NCBI GenBank assembly: GCA_037043455.1
Contig: JAWPHD010006794.1
Location: 62,001-126,000 of the forward strand
Length of the DNA: 64,000 nt
DNA from: Cyrtodaria siliqua
Lineage: Eukaryota; Mollusca; Bivalvia; Adapedonta; Hiatellidae
Direction: 5' to 3'
Part shown: positions 1-11,205 of the stretch, in pieces
Layout of the letters: each line of letters starts with the position of its first letter
Position numbering within the stretch: position 1 is the stretch's first letter
Translations under genes and position numbers: made by a program
Notes under the pieces: model-generated
Databases searched by the model: none
The model's input: the letters and a program-made list of their open reading frames with translations, nothing else
Told to the model about the DNA's origin: nothing

Positions 1-787
1 ATGTTAATTGTTACTTTTTTAAATGCCTGTTTCTCTTTAAGTACTTGTCAAAGACCTTTGAAATTTCTCGTACATTACCAGTTATATCTGTGCATTACAA
101 TATTTAGAATTTAAGCATGGTAGATGAAAAGGCATTGTCTTAGAAATTAACATTTTAAGCTAACGTGTAAAATTAATTTAATGATAAATGGACATTAAAT
201 GGAAGGGCAGTCTTCTGAAATAGCGTTTTTGGATGATCAATATTTTCACTAAACATTGTACAAAATTACACAATAATGTGTTGAATATGAAATTTAAACA
301 CTGAAGGACTAGGACTTGTAAAGAAATATGAAAAATATTAATACTATGAGAATAATTACGACATTTAAAAGATATTATAACATTTCCGTAAACAAAATGA
401 AGAAAATCAGTGTTATTTATGCTAATTTTAAGGGATATGCATTCAATCATATCTGGTTTGCAGCAAGACCTTTCCGAATTCTCGGCAATCATTTTCATGG
501 ATTATGGGCGAATAACAACAGATGGCGTACAAGAAAATTTAAAAGCATAGAGTTATTCAAATAATTTTTACAACGTTTGTAACAAGGACATTTTCAAAGA
601 TCCCAGTACCCAAAAGGTGTGGTAGGGGAGGTAATTCAGGGGTATAAATAACCAAAATATTTGCATTTTTGTTGTGGAATTGAAGAGAGCGAACCCAGTA
701 GAACTATAAATACACTGCTTTATCTCAGTGTAATATCCAGTTCAAAGGATATATGCCTAGTGTCAGAACATTTTGAAACACCCTCGT
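1..787. other. AT-rich non-coding stretch
   Basis: I see no gene, RNA or repeat structure here. The short open frames on either strand have AT-driven composition and no recognisable motif. Confidence 0.5.
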
Positions 788-798
788 ATATCATAATT

Positions 799-985
799 GT
801 ATTCTGAGAAAATGATTTAATATGTTATATTCCCCTTCCTCTTCAATACCCGTCATTATATATATTATATAGTTTGCGTTTGGATTTAAATATATTTTCT
901 TGTATCTTGAGAAAATGTTTTAATATGTTATGCTTCCCCTTCCACTTAAATATCCGTCCTTGTTTAGTTTGCATTTTGATTTAAA
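799..985 (+). repeat. imperfect direct repeat, two copies of about 85 bp
   Basis: A block beginning 'tgtattctgagaaaatg' (about 799-888) recurs at about 901-985 as 'tgtatcttgagaaaatg'. Both continue through 'tttaatatgttat', 'ttcccctt' and 'agtttgc'. The copies differ by scattered substitutions and a small AT insertion in the first. Origin unknown. Confidence 0.6.
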
Positions 986-1348
986 GTTAGATGCATCATC
1001 GCTGAGGTAGGGCCATGCTACAACATTGCAACCTTTACCATCAATATATAACTAAAATAATGATTAGCAGTGCAAACGTGATTGGATTGGTACCGTTCAA
1101 TAGACACGACGCTTTACACCATAGTTTCCTGCATACCGATACGATTATCCGCGTTTTACATTGGGTGGTGTAAAGCCTGGTCTTACACATGGGGGAAGAT
1201 AAAAGTCGCGCGCTGTTATACCAATGACAGTTTCATGAATTCATTATGTAAATGAACATGCAAAACGTCAGTAGCTGGCAACGTCAATACGCAGAATGAA
1301 AATGATATGCAAGAAAAAGAATCAAGCATGGCGATACAGTTCAGATAT

Positions 1349-1463
1349 GGAAATTCCAACCCTCGATATAACTGCTTTAATCAAAACCTCGGCTTAGCTT
1401 CGTTTCCAACCTCGGCTGAGCCTCGCTTCCGATAAAAACAGTTATAACGCGTGTTGGAATTCC
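1349..1463. mobile_element. short palindromic element (MITE-like)
   Basis: The left arm starts GGAAATTCCAACCCTCGATA and the right arm ends with the near-complement (cagttataacgcgtg then ttggaattcc). Between them are two 'cctcggct' direct repeats. About 115 bp with no coding capacity. I could not define a target duplication, so the class is unknown. Confidence 0.5.
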
Positions 1464-3470
1464 CGATCTTCCTCAGATACCCATGAACAATTCTTATAAT
1501 ATAGAATCTAAAAATAATAATTCAAGATATGATAAAGAAAATAAAAATAATGTATGGGTTTCAATAATTTCAATATGATACGTATTATTACATGAAGCAT
1601 ATAAAAGTTAAAAAAAATCATGAAAATTATATGAAAATGTGTGCGTTTTAAAAACGAAACTTGTTTGTGATGTCATATCTTGCCTTTTATTCATCTTTGT
1701 GATTGTTGTTTGTTCTGTGTGACTTCTCATATGAAAATACATGCATATATTATATATGTATATGAGCTATCATACAACATTATGAAGAAGAAATATAGGG
1801 TTCTGTCATCATGAGATAAACCATATTCATGAAATAAATTAATTATATAACGTAAAATAGCTCCATAAATAAATCAGAGATTTTAATTTTAAAAATCGTA
1901 GCAATATGTGGGCAGCAAGTGTTTCATTTACACATATTTCGGAGAAAAGGTGTAATGATAATATGTATGTTTTTCTAACGTTCTATACCTGTATGTGCTG
2001 AATTCACCTACAACATTCTTGCAGCTTAATTGGATATTGGATATTTTGTTAAATGGTTTCATTAACCAAGGAAATTTTCAAAAGAAAATGATACGCTATT
2101 TCAGCTTTTACAATTAACATTTTTCTATAAAATACGAGAGTTTTAACGACCCTTCTTCAGATTTCCAATTGGCCACCAAGATCAGTTATTTTGAAGGACA
2201 TTAGTTATTTAATTAGTTCTAGGTTTACCGTCAGTGAAGTTGTTGAAGGTTTACAATGCTTAAGGTACAAGAGTAGCGTATGAAAAAGCGGATAACAAAA
2301 TGTTGATGACTGACAATGGACTCTAGTATTTCCACTTGAAAAATCACCAGAAAAGGTGGGGTCAAAAGACATGTAAGAAAGTTCTTGTTTGTTTACCAAA
2401 CATGTCAACGGTACAGCTGTTTTCAGTGATGGCTGCTCACAAAGTCTAAGCATAGAGTAAACATTTCGAAAATCAGTGATCCAGTAAAACCCATTGATAC
2501 GCTTCTTATACATACAACTACAAAATCGAATAGAAATGCAGTTTTCCCCAACTTATAATGCCCATTTTCATCAAAAAAGGAGGGATTGGTTTTTATTATA
2601 GGAACTACAATCGACTACACCTCGGAGGTTTACATGTACACCTGTAAATTCACGCAAAGCGATACATATCTGTCAATAGTTTGAAATGGTTCATTGACAG
2701 TTGATCGGCAGTAACATTTTTGATTTTAACTAACGTGTTCGATTGATCGACGATCATATTTACAATAAGTTAGGATGCATTTACTTTTGGTAAATAATCT
2801 CTTTGATTTTTATTTGCATGGTTTATTTAGAAAACTTGAAGCTGTATATGCGTCGGGTCTATAAAACTCTCAAATATGCATTTTTTTATCCAACGAGTTT
2901 ATTAAAGTCAATAATACACAGTTATAAATGTAAGATTCTGTATATCCCACCTGAATGTTTGACCCATAACGACGTGATAGTTTCACTTTAGTGTTGTCAT
3001 GTCAATTACATTATATACGGTGGCAATTTGTAAGAGAAATCATGACGTAGTTTTGTAGTTTACATGACGTTGCTACGTTACGCGGCTGTAAATGCGTTCG
3101 CTCTACAAATAATGCGACACCTTAAACAAAATTTCACATTACTAACATGCATTTTATGAAGTAACATTTTAAATAATGATAAATAGTTCAGGTGTCTGAA
3201 CGTATCGTATGATATACCATACAAACAATTGGGATTAAATGTTTTACTGTATACAAACACAGTGATTCGGTCCTCATTTGCATCTGCAATACACTAGCAT
3301 ATTATGAGAAATAAGTCATGGCTTTATTGCACTCACAGAAGCCATGTTATATGATAAAATCGATATTCGCTTATTATAAACGTTAGAGACCTCAAAACCG
3401 TTCGATCTGAAGATCGTTGTAATTTTCTGATATTTACCTAAACATAAACTTTCCAAATGGTGACTTTCAT
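1464..3470. other. AT-rich non-coding stretch
   Basis: No gene or clear repeat seen. Open frames of 60-100 codons occur on both strands, but none carries a familiar motif or coding-like composition. Confidence 0.45.
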
Positions 3471-3476
3471 TTCCAG

Positions 3477-3672
3477 GCAATGTCCAAGACCCGATTCAAT
3501 ATTACCCTCATCCTGGACACCTTAAAGTCTATATATAACATACAATTCAGGACTCCAGCGAATATGGGCTAAAACTATATAAGATGTATTTTGTGCAAAA
3601 CACCGTACGACATGGGGAAGCATGTAACTCCATGTCCACCGCCGTATGCATGCCATCTTCCGGATGGTTAAA
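3477..3672 (+). pseudogene. possible chitin-binding (peritrophin-A/CBM14-like) exon relic
   Basis: A good splice acceptor (tttcatttccag) precedes a frame reading NVQDPIQYYPHPGHLKVYI, which resembles the 'DP..YYPHP..C.KYY.C' half of a CBM14 domain, although the expected cysteines are absent. A shifted frame then reads LCKTPYDMGKHVTPCPPP and ACHLPDG before a stop, like the second half of such a domain. At least one frameshift and stops make this a relic. A related tail (PCSSSNA, HLRDDSNC with a stop between) occurs near 54.05-54.1 kb beside a second copy of the flanking repeat. The domain name is inference from motif shape; an unrelated repeat-borne frame is possible. Confidence 0.35.
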
Positions 3673-3699
3673 ATTGTGTACTATTGATTTTATGAATAT

Positions 3700-4520
3700 T
3701 GAGTTCTGCTCAACCCGGGGCTAGAGGGCGTGAGCGGTAGCTAGCATATTTCACTACCGCTCATGAACAGTCTCAATCAAACCGAGACTGCAATATTTCA
3801 TATGTGTCGTGCTCGGCCGTTTCCAAAGGTCCATTATCATACTCTTTATTTTACCCTCAATACATGCAAAACATCTTAGCATTATTGTTACTCTTTTATT
3901 AAAACATAAATTTCCAATAAATTCTAGTCATGTTGTGATGTCCTGGATCATACTGTTCGTGCTGCAGTATCAATGTAATAAAACACACTGCACACCCTGT
4001 GTGTTTGTACCAACTACACCTTTTCATATATTACCATGGTTGTGACAGTTTTCTTTAAAGTTCGATATTTTTCTCACAATACATTTAATGGAGTCAAAAC
4101 ATTAAACGAATGGGCACTTGATTTGTGGCTTTCTAGACTTTTACTTCTTTGATATTCATGTATACATGATCATCTATGTGTTATAATTATATTGCCTTTT
4201 AATGTTGCCTTAATTGCCTGGTGGTGATTTCTTTATTTACACTGGACCGTTTTATTTGGATGACCATAGGGTAAAGATTAGGTATTGAGCACCCTAGCGA
4301 TCTGGTTTAAACCCCGAGTGGACTTTTTGATCGTTCCAAGGCGGTTGCCCTATTCCCAACCCGTTTGTGTTTGTGATGTCACATGCCATGCATGTTCACA
4401 TTGTAATTGTTGTTTGTGTTAAAGCGAGTTTTGGTGGACTGTGTTCTGTGAATGTTACATGGCCTGTTCGGCTGTTATACCTATTCTTTTTTCTTAATTT
4501 CCTGTTCGATTTTTATATCT
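3700..4520 (+). repeat. dispersed repeat family A, long copy (+)
   Basis: The segment matches 54,130-54,950 along most of its length: 'ctgctcaacccggggct', the 'accgctcatg' palindrome, 'tggctttctag', the 'tttacac...gatgac.ataggg' block, 'taattgttgttt' and 'ttctgtgaatg.tacat..cctgttcg'. Partial copies occur at about 6,395, 8,560 and 8,860 (+) and at 5,290, 39,155, 58,790 and 59,340 (-). High local copy number in both orientations indicates a mobile origin. No terminal repeats or protein were recognised. Open frames inside (3809-4045, 4367-4621) are not credible genes. Confidence 0.6.
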
Positions 4521-5285
4521 ACTTCACCAAAACTATTATGATCCATATCGTTATTTTTTGTTTTAATAAGATATATAGAGGATCTTACATGAATACTCAT
4601 TCATTATTGAATTTGGTTTAAACTTATTTTATTTCCAATATTTATACAATCTGTGAAAATGTACATAATACGAGTTTGCAAAAAGATATAATACGAGGCT
4701 CTTGCCGAACATTATATCATTTTTGATAACGAGTTTAATAAATTTAATAATGTATGAGAACGAATGTTAGATTATATTTATCACATAACTGCCATATCGA
4801 CTTTTATTGCATTTTGTCTGTCGCTTTAACACGCGAACCCGACATAAACCCTGGGAATTTGATCATAGTCATTATCGATTGTTTTTGACAACGCATACTA
4901 TGCGTATTTGCATATTTATATAATTAGTGGTATATCGAAAATATATGATGTAGTTATTCCACTCCCACACTGTAAGTTATGTGATATAAGTAAATAGACC
5001 GTGGTAGTTTTGATTTTAAAGAGTATAAACTTACCCCTGTTGAAAGTAGATGCACATTTTAAACATGAACCATAGTATTCTCAGATCCATCCAAACACAC
5101 GTCCTTCATATAATATAAGCTGTTCATGTGTATTCATTGAAAGTTAAAGTAAAACATCATCAACATGAAAGTGATGCCACTAGCAGTTCATTGGTTTAAA
5201 CAGTTTCACCAAAAATTCACTCTTAACGTATGTTAAGGAGATCTAGGGAAACTTTTAACAAATCAGGCAGCTTTAATAGGCGATT
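4521..5285. other. AT-rich non-coding stretch
   Basis: No gene seen. Around 4,660-4,770 the bases alternate between direct and inverted 'ataatacgag' / 'cgagttt' motifs, perhaps remains of a small palindromic element too degraded to define. Confidence 0.35.
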
Positions 5286-5289
5286 TTGT

Positions 5290-5475
5290 AAAACTGTGGA
5301 TATACAAATCGAACAGGAAATGTAGCATTCAAGGACGACAGTCAACCACAAACACACACAGAAACGAAGAACAACTTTAATAGACTATTTTGTAGAAGCC
5401 AGAGAAACATTACAATAACCCATCACTGTTACACAAAAACAGCACAAAAGACAAACATAAAACGTAACCGTCATT
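5290..5475 (-). repeat. dispersed repeat family A, partial copy (-)
   Basis: The string 'caaatcgaacaggaaatgta' followed by 'gtcaaccacaaacacacaca' is shared with 39,155-39,310 and 59,340-59,640 and is the reverse complement of the plus copies near 8,880 and 54,890. Confidence 0.6.
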
Positions 5476-5479
5476 TTAA

Positions 5480-6390
5480 GGATTTAGGTGTCTAGGGCCC
5501 TTATTAAATCCAATAAAAACAAAACTAAAAAGACAAAGACTTTTCTTTTATCAAAAGTCAGATACCGCCAAAGCGAACAAACAAAGCGATTTCTCCTAAG
5601 GTTAAATAGGAATATAAATGGATAAGTGTTTTCAATTCACAATAAGATGCATAATTGTGTCTTACATAGGACATCAAGTGTATTTAACAACGTCAATAAA
5701 CTAAGACAATATAATTATATGATACTTAAACGAAAGCATTGTTTAGACTGTGACGCCAGTTTCTAGGATTTTACCACCGCGTATGTAATGCAAACTTTGC
5801 TAATACATGTTTACATAGCGAGAAAGGGTATATTACATTTCAGTTTAAATGTTCGCTGATATTCTTCTCCGGTACGTCACTAAAATATAATTCGCATTTT
5901 ATAATTAACCATAAACTTTGTGTTAGTTATCGGACCGTTTCATGTTGTCCACTGTATATATAGACATATATACAGTTAAAGTGACCAAATAAAGTATGGA
6001 CTATACATTTATTCTTTTGCTTTTAGGACACACTTCACCAAATGTGTTTGACAATGTATCAAACGACGTTACTACCCTATCATCTATTAACGAACTCATG
6101 TTTTGAGGATGACAGATTTACAGTTCGCTTACTATGCTATCCTATTTAATTGACCCGACATATTATAGTCCTAAATTACTTCTAGTTCTACATAAATCCT
6201 GAAACGGAAGGTAACATATAATGTGAGTTGTGTAAAGACAGGATAATAGCGAGGTTGCGTATACATTACCCAGATTTAAACTAACTTGTATTCGATATTG
6301 CTTACTGGCCGTTATATGATTGTCTTTGCATTTTACGCTTATAGCCAATTTAGGCTGCCTAGTTTGTGATCGGATACAGCCTGGGGATAA
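5480..6390. other. non-coding stretch
   Basis: No credible gene, RNA or tandem repeat seen. A small inverted repeat around 'ctgtatatatagacatatatacag' (5,951-5,974) could form a hairpin; such AT-rich palindromes are common in this window. Confidence 0.35.
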
Positions 6391-6394
6391 TTTC

Positions 6395-6530
6395 TGCGAT
6401 ATTTTTACACCGTCCCTTTCAAACGGGGTGACTCTAGGGAAAGAGTAAGACTGGGTGCATCCTAGATATGTATTAAAATTCCAAGAGACCGTTTTGCCAC
6501 TGTCCGTTCAAAAGCCAAAGGTGTTACCTT
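6395..6530 (+). repeat. dispersed repeat family A, diverged copy (+)
   Basis: The block 'tttttacaccgtccctttca' followed by a 'gggtgac..tagg..agagt' pattern parallels the 'tttacac' to 'agagtgaggtttggtgcacc' block of the copy at 54,680-54,750. Too diverged for exact ends. Confidence 0.4.
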
Positions 6531-6984
6531 CATAATTGGCTTCTGTTGGTCATTGTGTAGTAGCCCAGGTTACAGTTCCTTTTCCTGGACATGATGAACC
6601 CCTTGTTGAGCTCTTGTAATCACACAATTTACCTATGTTTAGTGTTGACCACGTATGCCATAGTTAGACAAGGTAATCATTGTTGACGTATGTCAATATT
6701 ATGATTTGAATAATACCTTGTCTTCACATGCATCTGGTGGAATAACACTTAGTTATTACTTTCTGTATTAAATATAACTTTAAATGAGTATGTTTACCAA
6801 TTAATTTTAGGCTTCTTTAAATTACGATACGTTACAAGTTGTGTTTAAGTCCACGTTTATCAAATTCTCGCGTTAAACTATACTTTATAAATGCAAATAG
6901 CTTGCACGTTTAATTTGAACGACTTTATCTTCTCACTTATCATGTTTTCCAGTGCTCCACGTTGGGCGCACGTTGAACGTGGTT

Positions 6985-7072
6985 ATTTACTATATAAGCT
7001 CAACCGTTCTTACATTCTGGGCAGTCAGCTCATTCCGATCTGGAAAGCAACTCTGCCACGGTAAAGTATTAA
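6985..7072 (+). promoter_or_regulatory. candidate TATA-type core promoter and short first exon
   Basis: A canonical TATA box, 'ctatataagc' at about 6,990, is preceded by a CpG-containing inverted repeat (cacgttg...caacgtg-like). A plausible start lies about 30 bp downstream near 'cattctgggcagtcagct', and a donor-like 'gccacg|gtaaagt' follows near 7,060. A possible acceptor, 'tttttcag', lies at about 7,524 ahead of a 16-codon open frame starting with ATG. No product is recognised. A solo LTR promoter is another reading. Confidence 0.3.
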
Positions 7073-7569
7073 CTTCTCACTTAGCATTTTGGTAGTTGTA
7101 GTCTTCACTTTATTGTCGTATAGGTCATACTACATCAATTCATTTTCCATAGACGTACCTATTTTGCATCATAAAACTTTCAAATATTTAAAAATCATGA
7201 AAAGAGTTATAAGAAAAGTCAAAATATACCATAATTCAACATTTCCCACACTTTCAAATCATTGTGTTAGAAAAAAATGTATGTTACCTTATGCAGAATC
7301 TAGCTTGTTTTGAAAGACCTTACATACACAAACCATACGTTGAGTATGTTTTGAAAAAGCTGTCTGGCTCGCATAGTGCTGACCCACCTACTTGCATGTA
7401 GAAACATGAGGAAAATGTAAAATATACTTAATTTTTTTATTATTCAACAACTTATGAATACATTGCACAAATGTATGATTTAACATTCATAAGTACTCTT
7501 CAAAAGCTGAATTTTAATTTTTCAGCAAGATGTTTTGGTTTGTTCACCTTGTCAACCAATCAAAATTAA

Positions 7570-8460
7570 GAGATTCTGTATAATAGCTCCGAATTTACCC
7601 TGGAACATTTTCCGTGCCCGCTGATTGGTTGGTAATTGGTATAGTCTGATCTAAACCCGGAAATAAGCTTAGCACCTGAAAGCCCTTTCAGTTCAGACCA
7701 TCGATCAGGCAGGACGTCTTGCGGCGGTCTGGGCAACGTGACCCCGCAAGGCGTGACACTCTCTGGAATCGTTCGCACCAAGTTGGACAGTTATATCCAA
7801 AAAGCTGAGCAATTTGGTTAGCACTTGAAGCTTAGTTGGTTCATAATATGTTGTACATATGTTGTTATCCTGTTTTTACCGTGGCCCTAAAGAGGGACGC
7901 TTAGACGACTACTAAAACTGCAACGTTGGACCAGCGAGATACCCCTTGCCACTGCAAGTCCCAGCAACTGACAAGAGGCAGACTACGATGGGATACAACG
8001 GCTCACCCAGTACCATCAACGTTGGATTAACCTTGCGAGATATACACTGGCTGTGGGTGTGGGCCAGTGTGTATACCGGAGGAGCCATCACCACGTCCAC
8101 ATGTAAAGCCACCAGCACGAGCAATGGGATTGACCTACTTTAGATGCTCCTGACCATCTGTGCTTTGATTGGCTAAGACGACTCCGAGCCGACAATCGGA
8201 TTGACCTAGTCATAATTTTGCAGGCAATCCGATTGGCCATAATCTTCAACAGCACATTTAGTCTTCGAGAAAACATATCATCTATAGTAAACATCGATGG
8301 ATTTCTTCAGTCTACTCTTCTGCTGCTAGCTACTGTAATCTACTTTGGACCTAACCTTCCCTGGACTCATCTGCATTCCGTATCCTTCTATTGAAATGCT
8401 CGCTAAAATGCGCTATGTGACAAAGCTATGGTAAATAAAACTCTTATTGATTGAGCCTGA
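7570..8460 (+). other. GC-balanced stretch ending in a poly(A) signal
   Basis: Less AT-rich than its surroundings, but no frame holds a recognisable protein. It contains a strong hairpin (8,041-8,074, arms 'tacactggc' and 'gccagtgtgta'), several ATTGG/CCAAT-type boxes and an AATAAA at about 8,434. It could be a non-coding exon, the body of an LTR, or a decayed gene. Confidence 0.3.
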
Positions 8461-8559
8461 AGGCACTCAGAGATAGCCACTATACGAACATCGACCAAAT
8501 CTATGATTGCAAGTGTATTCCTAGAAATAAGGGCGCCTACAATTGTAATAGTTGTTTGT

Positions 8560-8960
8560 TTTGAGTTTGTGTTTTAGCTGACTGCATTCTGTGAATTCTA
8601 ATGCTCTGTAATTCCCAGTTGGTGTTCATAGTTATCCATTACTGTGTTCGTCGTGTCCTAATTACGATAGTTTAAGCGCCCATACACGTTGCGATGTTTG
8701 AATTTGATTTTATAAAAGTGCAGAAACAAAAGTCGAGTGTCACTTTTTTTTCTATAATTGTTTTCGATCGACTTTATTTATATACACTTATTTAAATAAC
8801 CTTCCTAGTTTCTTTTAAACTGCCTTCAAATACCGCTTAATTATGCAGGTAACATTAAATATAACATGCCATGGATGTGGTTGACTGTGGTCCTTGAATG
8901 CTAGATTTCCTGTTCGACTTTTATATATATGCATGCCGTCTAACTATATACAGGTGTGTT
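8560..8960 (+). repeat. dispersed repeat family A, two partial copies (+)
   Basis: The motifs 'tgtaatagttgtttg' and 'gcattctgtgaattctaatg' (about 8,535-8,605), then 'ggttgactgtggtccttgaa' and 'tttcctgttcgacttttata' (8,878-8,925), match the family A core seen at 4,400-4,500 and 54,850-54,930. Confidence 0.55.
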
Positions 8961-9209
8961 AAGTTGATATGTTTCGTTTTATGTTCTCTTCATTTTCTCT
9001 TCCATTTCAAATAAGTATAAACTTGTTTTCATGTAAACATACGAAGGAACTAGATGTTCGTTTTAGTTTTCACATTATACATAAATATACATATTCATTA
9101 AAATGGTATGAAGTAATGTACAGTGTACTAACTTATTTAATATATACTGTATCGTATAAGAGGAAACAATATGTACATTCCAACGACAATACAAGAGGCG
9201 CCTGCTGGC

Positions 9210-9310
9210 AATTGTCGCAATATACAGGTCAATATACGAGATACGATTGTCGCAATATACAGGTCAATATACGATTGTCGCCATATACAGGTCAATATAC
9301 GATATATATT
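9210..9310 (+). repeat. short minisatellite block
   Basis: Three to four units of 'caatatacaggtcaatatac' with interposed 'gattgtcg'. The same core makes up the longer array at 10,400-11,205 on the other side of the foldback element, so one array was probably split by the insertion. Confidence 0.75.
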
Positions 9311-9367
9311 ATATATTCTGTGATGAATTATAGAAATTTCCCAGTTTGAGAAAATCTATAACATATC

Positions 9368-10116
9368 TACGGAATCCTGTTAGGGCCATCGCGATCTCGC
9401 GTTTTCAATTTCGCGAGATTGCGAGATTGCAAAATAAATTTCGCATTCTCGTCCTATTCTATATTGAAAAAAACGCGAGATTTGCAAGCCAAACTTCGTG
9501 CAGACCTCGCGATTTTATCACGTTTTCATTTGGACGAGATCGCGAGAATGCGAAATAAATCTCGCATTCTCGCCGTATTCTACAATGAAAAAAACTCGAG
9601 ATTAGCAAATCAAACTTCGTGCAAACCTCGCGCTTTTATATCGGCCTATTGTACGATGAAAAAAATGCGAGAATTACGCGAAGTTTGGGTTAGCAAACCT
9701 CGCGTTTTTTTCTTCGATGTACCAGAGGGCAAAAACAAGAAAACATATTTCTTATTCTCGTAATCTAATAAGAATAAAATCGCGAGGTTAGCACGACGTT
9801 TGATTTGCAATCCTCGCATTTGTTTCATTGTACAATATGCCGATAAAAAATCGCGAGGTTTGCACGAAGTTTGATTGCAAATCTCGCGTTTTTTTTCATT
9901 GTAGAATACGGCGAGAATGCGAGATTTATTTCGCATTCTCGCAATCTCGTCCAAATGAAAACGTGATAAAATCGCGAGGTTTGCACGATGTTTGGCTTGC
10001 AAACTTCGCGTTTTTTTTAAGGTAGACTAGGACGAGAATGCGAAATTTATTTCGCAATCTCGCAATCTCGCGAAATTGAAAACGCGAGATCGCGATGGCC
10101 CTAACAGGATTCCGTA
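9368..10116. mobile_element. CpG-rich foldback transposon with long inverted arms
   Basis: The left end TACGGAATCCTGTTAGGGCC is the exact complement of the right end (ggccctaacag then gattccgta). The arms remain near-complementary for roughly 350 bp each, leaving a short centre near 9,740. A perfect 6-bp direct repeat CATATC flanks it (9,362-9,367 and 10,117-10,122), as expected of a target-site duplication. The arms are themselves repetitive, built of TCGCGAG-type blocks ('gcgag', 'cattctcg', 'aaacttcg'), and far richer in CpG than the flanks. Overlapping open frames on both strands come from the palindrome and are not genes. No transposase, so non-autonomous. Superfamily not identified. Confidence 0.85.
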
Positions 10117-10129
10117 CATATCCCTTCCT

Positions 10130-10170
10130 CTACTGTGCTATCTCGCCTAGTGCGCAAGATAGCACAGTAG
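10130..10170. other. perfect 14-bp-stem hairpin
   Basis: 'ctactgtgctatct' is followed, after a 13-nt loop, by its exact complement 'agatagcacagtag'. It begins 13 bp after the foldback element ends. It may be a regulatory hairpin or a tiny transposon relic. Confidence 0.6.
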
Positions 10171-10193
10171 CCAAATGTTATGAACTAAACGAT

Positions 10194-10234
10194 AGACGTC
10201 ACGATATTACGTCACGAATTGACGTCATAATATT
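10194..10234. promoter_or_regulatory. cluster of CRE/ATF-type ACGTCA motifs
   Basis: Three ACGTCA elements lie within about 40 bp ('gacgtcac', 'ttacgtcac', 'ttgacgtcat'), the last being the full palindrome TGACGTCA. Such clusters bind bZIP factors of the CREB/ATF type in animals. Occupancy and target are unknown. Confidence 0.35.
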
Positions 10235-10399
10235 ACTCCGCGCTGTCGCCAAAGGAGTGACAGAAGAAGGAATAGTTGTGTGAAAAGACGATTGGAAAGA
10301 AATTCATCACAGAATATATAGTATATAGTTTAATTAACATTTTTGTCGTGATACGGAAAATAATTCACTCGTGAGAAATATTCTTGCGATATAGAAACT

Positions 10400-11205
10400 C
10401 GTACGATATACAATATACAGGTCAATATACGATATATGATACACAGGTCAATATAAGATAAAGGATACACAGGTCAATATACGATATACGATAAACAGGT
10501 CAATATACGATATACGATATATACAGGTCAATATACGAAATACGATAAACAGGTCAATATACGATATACGATATATACAGATTAATATACGATATACGAT
10601 ATATACAGGTCCATATACGATATACGATATACAGGTCAATATACGATATACGATATATACAGGTCAATATACGATATACAGGTCCATATACGATATACGA
10701 TATACAGGTCAATATACGATATACGATATATACAGGTCAATATACGATATACAGGTCAATATACGATATACTATATATTGAATTGAATTGAATTGGATTT
10801 TATAGTCGCACCAACAGCTAAGGTCATATGGCGACTTTCCAGCTTCCATTGGTGGAGGAAGACCCCATGTGCTCCTTCGGGCAATTTTCGTGCACGGGCG
10901 GGCACCTGGGTAGAACCACCGACGTTCCGTAAGCCAGATATACGATATATACAGGTCAATATACCATATACGATATACAGTTTAATATACGATATACGAT
11001 ATATACATGTAGGATACACAGGTCAATATACGATATACGATAAACAGGTCAATATACGATATACGATATATACAGGTCAATATACGATATACGATACACA
11101 GGTCAATATACGATATACGATACACAAGTCAATATACGATATACGATACAGGGGTCAATATACGATATACGACAAATAGGTCAGTATAGATATACGATAT
11201 TGACG
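10400..11205 (+). repeat. minisatellite of about 26 bp
   Basis: Tandem units such as 'caggtcaatatacgatatac' followed by short gatata/gata variants. Roughly 25-30 units, interrupted at about 10,788-10,937 by a dispersed repeat. The array is open in several frames on both strands only because the unit lacks stops. Confidence 0.9.
10788..10937 (-). mobile_element. SINE-tail-like dispersed repeat, copy 1
   Basis: About 150 bp shared with 43,230-43,395: 'caacagctaaggtcatatgg', 'ggcaattttcgtgcacgggc' and 'acctgggtagaaccaccgac'. The CCTGGGTAGAACCA block is the complement of the tail of the SINE at 11,985-12,190, so this is probably a 5'-truncated SINE-type element in minus orientation. It interrupts the minisatellite. 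Confidence 0.55.

Noticed and set aside
7566..8294. Minus- and plus-strand frames of 65-71 codons as genes
   Set aside because: No domain or conserved motif, and overlapping frames on both strands; only a possible transcript end is noted.
9346..10025. Genes on both strands within the foldback
   Set aside because: The similar peptides on opposite strands come from the palindrome itself.
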